Shown piece after piece: positions 59,801-64,000 of a stretch of DNA of 64,000 nt. A program made the position numbers and the translations under genes. The stretch is taken from NCBI GenBank assembly GCA_024734555.1, contig JANPWX010000153.1, positions 726,346-790,345 of the forward strand, given 5' to 3'. Source of the stretch: Trochalopteron elliotii. Its lineage: Eukaryota; Chordata; Aves; Passeriformes; Leiothrichidae. The notes below the pieces were generated by a model that was not told where the DNA came from, did not search any database, and saw nothing but the letters and a program-made list of their open reading frames with translations. Positions within the stretch are counted from its first letter, which is position 1; each line of letters starts with the position of its first letter.

Positions 59801-62800
59801 ATCGATGACGATGAAGGTGCCCGTGCGCCCCACGCCAGCGCTGGGGAGGGAACAGACACACAAAGATCCCCCTGGAACCACCCAAAGCTGCAGGAATTGC
59901 ACTGCAGTGCTCAGGCAGCACTCAAATGCTCGCTGGGAAAGCTTGAATCTCATGGAATTGTGGAATTGTTAAGGATGGAAAAGCTGTCGCAGATCCTTGA
60001 GTCCAACGGTTCTCCCCAAGTGCCACATCCACAAGGCTTTTAAATCCCTCCAGGGATGGGGTTCCACCCCTGTGTCCCAGTGTCACCCTTTCAGCGAGGA
60101 AATATTTCCCAATATTCAATCTAAACCTCCTCCTTTTTCATTTTAACAAGGACAGCAAAAAATGACGGGTGTTTTTAGCATAAAACCCCTTCTCTTCCCA
60201 GCTGATGCCATCAGAATTACATTTAAAAAGACATTTAAAAAATAATCTGCTTGACCCTCTCTAATAATTCAGGTTAAGATAAAATTTTAATTATTCTTTT
60301 AGTGAATTTTAGCTCCACATTTCCCAACTTTGCCACCCCTAAACACTTTTGGGTTTTTATATCCTCAAAAGCCACGAGAGGGAGCACGACCGTTAGAAAT
60401 GACAAAATTCCAGCGTCTTTCAGCTCTTCCTTCCAGAGGAAAAGGGCATGGCATCCTGTACTAGTCATGAGTGGCTCTCCTTTAGCCTCTGGGCAGTTTG
60501 CTTGGCTGCAATGGCCACAAACACCTCCAGGAACACGATAAAAACATCTCCCCTCCCCTCTCACAGGCTCAAAATTACAAAGCAATTCTCAGCAAGGCAA
60601 CGTCAGGTTTTCAGTAACACCAGAAAAGAAAAAAGGATTGTATTTGTAGTACAATTATTTCATTTCCACATACACTTTACCAGCAGGGAAAGCAAAGCCC
60701 ACGAGCTCCACTATTCCAGAGGTCTGGAGGGATGATGGAGATTCCCTTCCCTCTCCAATCCACCCATGTTGGCCCTCTGGCACCACAGGGAATCCCCCTC
60801 ATGCCCTAATGTCTTAATTCCCTCTTAAAAGGGATTGTTTTCCTCCTGCCAGCCCTGGAAACCACCTCTGAGCATGGGTATCCCCTCCCCAGTGCTCACC
60901 TGGCCCTCACTGCTCATTCCTGGGAGGTTTCAGCCCAGCTCAGCTTCCTCCCTTCCCTTTCCAGCCACAATCCCTTTTTACACATCCCTGTTCCCTGCCA
61001 CAGTTCCCTGATCAGAGCAGCTCTGGATTCCATCCCTGCTACAGCTGGAGACTTCCCCACCCTGGACATCCACCTCAGAAGCTCCCTGAGTGTCTCCATC
61101 CTCAGCCTGCTCTGTGGCATCCCTCACTCAGCTACTCCTCAAAGCCCCTCTCTGAAAAAATTCTCGCTGAAATTTTCCCACTGGAAAAATTCTGTTTCTA
61201 AAAACTATCTCTCAAAAAAAAAATCTATTCTATCCACTGAAAAAAAATCCATTTCTTAAAAAAAACCCCTGTTTCCAAAAACTTACAGAATACAAGAACT
61301 GGCAGAAAATCCTGCCACTCCTCATTTTCACTCCTTGACTTCCAAATGCCAAACCAATGTTTTATTCACTTCCCAAACCTCATTGGAGAGGTTTTGGCCT
61401 GAGTGGCTGAGTCAGATTTTTCTACTCCCTGAACTCCTTTCTACTTTCAGGCTCCCTAAAAATGGATGGTTACTCACTGCTGATGGGCTTCCCTTTCCTC
61501 TTCCCAACAATTCAGTGGTGTCACATCCTGAACTCGGAGGGAAGTTCAGTGTCACCTCTGTCCTCCTTTCTTTCTGACCCTGACACACAACAGCCTCACC
61601 GTGCTCTCCTGGCCCTTCAGATTGAAATCTCTGCAGGTATTTAGGAAATTATTTTGGATTTTCCTTGTTTTTGTCTTTCCTTCTGCTGGTTAAACCAAGC
61701 ACAGCATTTTCTGCTGCTGCCAAATAAAGCTCAAGCCCAGAATGAGACTCCACACACAGCAAAGGGCTGTAAAAATATTCTCAATTGAGACAACTCAAAT
61801 CTACTTTTCTCATCTAAATGTTTTTTTTTTTTCAAGCTTTTTATTCACGACACCTGGGAGAGAAGGTGAATTCCAGCAGGACTAACACCCTCTTTTTCAC
61901 TAGCACACATTTCCAGGGAGTATTTCCAGCAAGGAAAAAGAGACAAATACGGGAATTTACAACATTTTTTCCTTAAAAACAAGACCCACACAGCAAAAGC
62001 TGCTTTCTTTCCTTTTCCATCTGCTCTTGTCTTCTTTTTATTCTAACCTTGCAATGATAATTGCTCCTGAAAAGCCACTTCTTGCTCAGTGGTGAGTTTA
62101 TGGTTGCTACAGAGGTTGAAATTATTCTCTTTGAACATTTTGGGAGTTTGGTTTTAGTTTCATTAAAGATTTCAGCAGTTTAGCAGCAGCCCTTGACAGC
62201 AGCATGTGCCTGTGTGAGGGACCAACTTGGTTCTGGATTGGGATGAAGCACATTTTTAAAATTGCAGCATTTAAGTCTCTTGAATTCAAGTCTTTCTTCC
62301 AAATTTTTGAGGCATTTCGTGGCTCATTTCCATTAAAAAAACTGCAATTTGACTGTGGGAGAAGTGGGGGATGAATTCCCAGAGCAGCATTGAGTGGCAA
62401 AGGCCACAGATTTCTACCACCAGTCTGTTTTTCTGACAAAGAACAGATTTATACCAAACAATGGGGATCCCTCATAAGAAAAAAAAAAAACCCAAAGAGC
62501 AGAACAACAACTTCTGTTTGAGTATTAAACTGGCAGCAAACACAGAGCTTTGGAATTTGTTTTCACTCTGGGCTCTCAAAAACTCAGCAGAATGCTACCC
62601 TTGAATAGAAATATGTGAGTAAATATATCTGTACATATAAACACATACAGAAAATATATATCAAATATACATGAAATCTTAAAAAATATATAAAAATATG
62701 TTTAAAAAATCTAAGTATATATAAATAACTCCAGGCCAAGTCACTAAGAATGGCCTGAGGAGCACATACATACCTACAGTGAACCACAATTGGTCCAGCA

Positions 62801-63571
62801 TGGGCAGGATTCAAGGTTTTGACCTTTTTCAGGAATTTCAGCATGCCAATAGGTGTGAAAGGCACCCCAAAATCCGGCCAGCTGGTGAAGTGGAGCTGTG
62901 TGACCAGCCTTGGAGCTTTGCATCCCTCCTGGAGCTGCAGGAACACCCAGACTCTGAGTCTGACATCTCATTTTTCATGCAAAGATTCATAAACAAACTG
63001 CCATGGCTATTTATGGCTTTATTCCTCACCACACTGCAGGCCTGACTGAAGGATTTGGAGTTTACAAAATACAAATGCTAAGTAAAAATACCATTTATTA
63101 TTAATTTTCAGTGGAACAATCCCAGGAGAGGATTGCAAAGAGTGAGATAGACTCTTCCAAACAGCCAAATAGATCCAAATTCACTCAATTTTTTAATCTA
63201 AGATCAAAAGACCAAGTCCCTGCTCCTGTGCTGGGCAGTCCCAAGGAGCACAAAAATCCAGAACCTCCCTCAACCCACGAACCGCAGCAGAAATTCTGTG
63301 GGCAGACCCCACTCCCCTGCCCAGGAGAGACACCACACCTTCGTCCCCTCACAAATTCCCTGCCTACATTTCTTCCAAGCAAATATTTGAGATTCTCTCA
63401 GCTTTCCCCAAGGATTGAAGTGAACCCCCCCAGGAGCAGCCGTGCCCTCACCGACTGCACACAGAACTTGCGGATGGTGTAATCCACCAGCACGATGCAA
63501 TCCTCCACGGACACACGGATCTGCCCGTAGGTCCAGCAGCCCTGGTCAGGCCAGTACTGGAAACACTTCTC
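50817..63571 (-). CDS. PTPRE: Receptor-type tyrosine phosphatase epsilon (3' part, 11 exons)
   Basis: PTP-epsilon dephosphorylates phosphotyrosine on Src-family kinases, Kv channels and insulin-pathway proteins. The window holds 456 C-terminal residues: exons 63452-63571, 62774-62934, 59705-59840, 58358-58507, 57032-57125, 56532-56608, 55275-55409, 54375-54500, 53490-53650, 52254-52389, 50817-50891. All borders are AG/GT and phases join; the total is 1371 nt. D1 shows the WPD loop (SWPDFGVP) and P-loop [10 protein letters not shown], so it should be catalytic. D2 has WPE in place of WPD and [10 protein letters not shown], the usual weakly active state. The end DYANFK-stop is the family terminus. 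[20 protein letters not shown] and [15 protein letters not shown] favour epsilon over the alpha paralogue. The start of D1, membrane segment and signal peptide lie past the right edge. Confidence 0.93.
51209..51470 (-). mobile_element. CR1 LINE 3' fragment in PTPRE intron
   Basis: Inverted tail: 'gaatcataaaatccaggata', 'ggtgggttggaaaggacctt', 'ggctgctccaagccccagtg' and 'ctgccctctggcagtgggca'. It is in the same orientation as PTPRE. Confidence 0.85.
51820..51932 (+). mobile_element. CR1 LINE tail in PTPRE intron
   Basis: The sense end with 'tgtccaaggccaggttggac', 'cagtggaaggtgtccctgcc' and 'ccattccatgattcc'. Confidence 0.85.
52254..52389 (-). CDS. PTPRE: PTPRE exon, D2 P-loop
   Basis: 136 bp encoding [20 protein letters not shown] ... 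[12 protein letters not shown]. It completes [10 protein letters not shown] of D2. Confidence 0.94.
52635..53460 (+). mobile_element. ERV LTR sequence in PTPRE intron
   Basis: Two LTR-like ends occur on the plus strand. A TATA-type 'ctataaattg' is followed by AATAAA (about 52804) and a 'ctgcctctcttttttgccct' tail. About 590 bp later comes 'caataaatccctactttatt' with 'ctgtgcagtctctgttccag', the typical end of an avian ERV LTR. They may be two families or one composite insertion. There is no coding sequence between them. It lies antisense to PTPRE. Confidence 0.55.
53490..53650 (-). CDS. PTPRE: PTPRE exon, D2 WPE loop
   Basis: 161 bp encoding [30 protein letters not shown] and ...HPITVHC plus two bases. 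Glu replaces the WPD Asp, the known D2 feature in this subfamily. Confidence 0.94.
53935..54058 (+). mobile_element. CR1 LINE tail in PTPRE intron
   Basis: The sense end: 'gtgtccaaggccaggttgga', 'ggtatccctgccccatggca', 'agggtcccttccaacccaaa' and 'ctgggattctggg'. Confidence 0.82.
54375..54500 (-). CDS. PTPRE: PTPRE exon, D2
   Basis: 126 bp, 42 codons: [20 protein letters not shown] and [12 protein letters not shown]. It was located by phase and homology. Confidence 0.92.
55275..55409 (-). CDS. PTPRE: PTPRE exon, D2
   Basis: 135 bp, 45 codons: [40 protein letters not shown] and QEREQ. It has the QGP and DFWRM-W core motifs. Confidence 0.94.
55480..55718 (+). mobile_element. CR1 LINE 3' fragment in PTPRE intron
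   Basis: Sense copy of the second CR1 subfamily: 'actgcctcaagtggcaccag', 'gtggaggtggcacttgggga', 'gagagcttttccaacctcag' and 'gattctgtgattct'. Confidence 0.85.
55878..55985 (-). mobile_element. CR1 LINE tail in PTPRE intron
   Basis: Inverted tail: 'cacagaatcaatttcaggtt', 'ggaaaagacctctgagatca' and 'cgagtccaacctgtgaccca'. Confidence 0.82.
56532..56608 (-). CDS. PTPRE: PTPRE exon, D2 start
   Basis: 77 bp encoding (Y)[18 protein letters not shown] and INASFID, the D2 version of the DYINASF motif. Confidence 0.92.
57032..57125 (-). CDS. PTPRE: PTPRE exon, D1-D2 linker
   Basis: 94 bp encoding [31 protein letters not shown] plus one base. It carries the [11 protein letters not shown] signature of the alpha/epsilon subfamily. 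Confidence 0.93.
57266..57485 (-). mobile_element. CR1 LINE 3' fragment in PTPRE intron
   Basis: Inverted tail: 'cacagaatcccagagtggtt', 'tgggttggagggaactttaa' and 'cccaggctgctccaacctgg'. It ends at the 78-bp triplication. Confidence 0.83.
57524..57740. repeat. 78-bp tandem repeat, about 2.8 copies
   Basis: Units begin at 57524, 57602 and 57680 with 'ttatttttacatcattttct' (third with one change) and include 'cccagttcccaatt' and 'tggttaaattaa'. Near identity implies a recent expansion. It starts just after a CR1 body. Confidence 0.92.
58358..58507 (-). CDS. PTPRE: PTPRE exon, D1 end and linker
   Basis: 150 bp, 50 codons: [31 protein letters not shown] and IGLEEEFK. The segment SHNAAPNLV in the linker differs from human as I recall it; linker variability is normal. 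Confidence 0.93.
58571..58815 (-). mobile_element. CR1 LINE 3' fragment in PTPRE intron
   Basis: Inverted tail: 'cacagaatggtttaggttgg', 'aagggaccttaaatccatca', 'ggctgctccaagccccaatg' and 'ctgccctctggcagtt'. Confidence 0.85.
58831..59629. repeat. 397-bp tandem duplication in PTPRE intron
   Basis: Copy 1 is 58831-59227 and copy 2 is 59228-59629. Both start 'cttgtcactgtttgctgaca' and end near 'tccaacagcacgggaca'. Copies differ by scattered substitutions and small indels. Each copy includes a truncated inverted CR1 tail (59063-59200 and 59473-59600), so that insertion predates the duplication. Confidence 0.93.
59705..59840 (-). CDS. PTPRE: PTPRE exon, D1 P-loop and Q-loop
   Basis: 136 bp encoding [20 protein letters not shown] ... 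[11 protein letters not shown]. It completes the [10 protein letters not shown] phosphate loop and has the Q-loop glutamine (MVQTD). Confidence 0.94.
59948..60130 (-). mobile_element. CR1 LINE fragment in PTPRE intron
   Basis: Inverted copy of the second CR1 subfamily: 'ttgtggaattgttaaggatg', 'ccaagtgccacatccacaag', 'ttaaatccctccagggatgg' and 'tgtgtcccagtgtcaccctt'. Confidence 0.78.
60131..62620. other. PTPRE intron, no gene seen
   Basis: Unique sequence plus an A/T-homopolymer-rich patch with repeated 'gaaaaaa(t)tc' words at 61155-61290. No exon or firmly recognised transposon. Confidence 0.6.
62621..62745. repeat. AT-rich low-complexity tract in PTPRE intron
   Basis: TATATA/AAATAT-rich sequence just downstream (in transcript order) of the D1 WPD-loop exon. 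Confidence 0.8.
62774..62934 (-). CDS. PTPRE: PTPRE exon, D1 WPD loop
   Basis: 161 bp encoding [30 protein letters not shown] and ...IVVHC plus two bases of the P-loop serine. It contains the general acid Asp of the WPD loop and the catalytic Cys. Confidence 0.93.
63452..63571 (-). CDS. PTPRE: PTPRE exon, D1 ([11 protein letters not shown])
   Basis: 120 bp, 40 codons, phase 0 both ends: [20 protein letters not shown] to IRKFCVQS. This is a conserved D1 core strand. A 23-bp minisatellite begins about 16 bp upstream of its acceptor. Confidence 0.92.
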
Positions 63572-63587
63572 CTGCACAAAAAACACA

Positions 63588-64000
63588 GGGAATTTTAGAG
63601 CCAAGCACAGGGAGTTTTAGGACCAAACACGGGGAGCTTTAGGACCAAACACGGGGAGATTTAGGACCAAATATGTGGAATTTTCGAGCCAAACACGGGG
63701 AATTTTAGCACTAAACACAGGGAATTTTAGGACAAAACCCAGGGAATTTTAGAGCCAAACACAGGGAATTTTCGAGCCAAAACGCAGGGAATTTTCGAGC
63801 CAAAACGCGGGGAATTTTCGAGCCAAAACCCAGGGAATTTTCGAGCCAAAACGCGGGGAATTTTCGAGCCAAAACGCGGGGAATTTTCGAGCCAAAACGC
63901 GGGGAATTTTCGAGCCAAAACGCGGGGAATTTTAGGAACTAACACAGGGAATTTTTGAGCCAAAACACAGGGAATTTTAGCACCAAACACAGGGAATTTT
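63588..64000. repeat. 23-bp minisatellite running off the window end
   Basis: About 18 units with consensus near 'ggggaattttcgagccaaaa' plus 'cgc'. The middle units (about 63770-63930) are almost identical and CpG-containing. Outer units have CG replaced by TA/CA and diverge. The array starts about 16 bp from a PTPRE exon acceptor. Confidence 0.95.

Noticed and set aside
50817..63571. PTPRA rather than PTPRE
   Set aside because: Linker and D2 text ([46 protein letters not shown]) match epsilon better than alpha as I recall them, and MKI67 is the known neighbour of PTPRE.
63588..64000. CRISPR-like array
   Set aside because: The 23-bp units are directly contiguous with no unique spacers, and this is a vertebrate intron; it is a minisatellite.

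Overview
The window is vertebrate nuclear DNA, almost certainly from a bird and probably a songbird. Two genes whose exons join without a single frame break are legible: MKI67 (Ki-67) and the 3' two thirds of PTPRE. The dispersed repeats are about two dozen 5'-truncated CR1 LINE tails plus LTR fragments that resemble songbird endogenous retrovirus LTRs. The small introns and the absence of SINEs also fit a bird. There are single unresolved bases (n) at 33598 and 50052.

Layout. Positions 1-26 kb are intergenic: no exon could be supported. This part holds CR1 tails, fragments of one LTR family, microsatellites and several repeat-free islands that look like conserved non-coding elements. Four perfect POU octamers lie in this part, three of them in or beside those islands. 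MKI67 is on the minus strand. Its stop codon is at 26565 and its start codon at 41741, with a non-coding first exon and CpG-island promoter near 42.8-43.4 kb. I resolved 15 coding exons totalling 7248 nt, or 2415 residues. They comprise an N-terminal FHA domain, the PP1-docking RVSF motif, an array of fourteen 20-residue repeats, and a very large basic C-terminal exon with AT-hook-like motifs. A hexamer minisatellite (43.42-43.99 kb) abuts the promoter.

Positions 44-50 kb are intergenic, with CR1 pieces and a tandem repeat. PTPRE is also on the minus strand, with its stop codon at 50817. Eleven coding exons up to 63571 encode 456 residues, from mid-D1 phosphatase domain to the C terminus. The exons for the signal peptide, membrane segment and first part of D1 lie beyond the right edge. 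PTPRE introns carry about ten CR1 tails, LTR sequence, a 397-bp tandem duplication, a 78-bp triplication and, at the window end, a 23-bp minisatellite.

The two genes are not a functional unit. Ki-67 coats mitotic chromosomes and scaffolds PP1. PTP-epsilon is a tyrosine phosphatase that acts on Src- and Kv-type substrates. Their relative orientation is notable. Here they run head-to-tail on one strand, whereas in human (from memory) PTPRE and MKI67 are neighbours placed tail-to-tail. The most interesting biology is in Ki-67: the mammalian ~122-residue repeats are not seen, and an indel-free array of exact 60-bp units occupies the middle of the protein instead.
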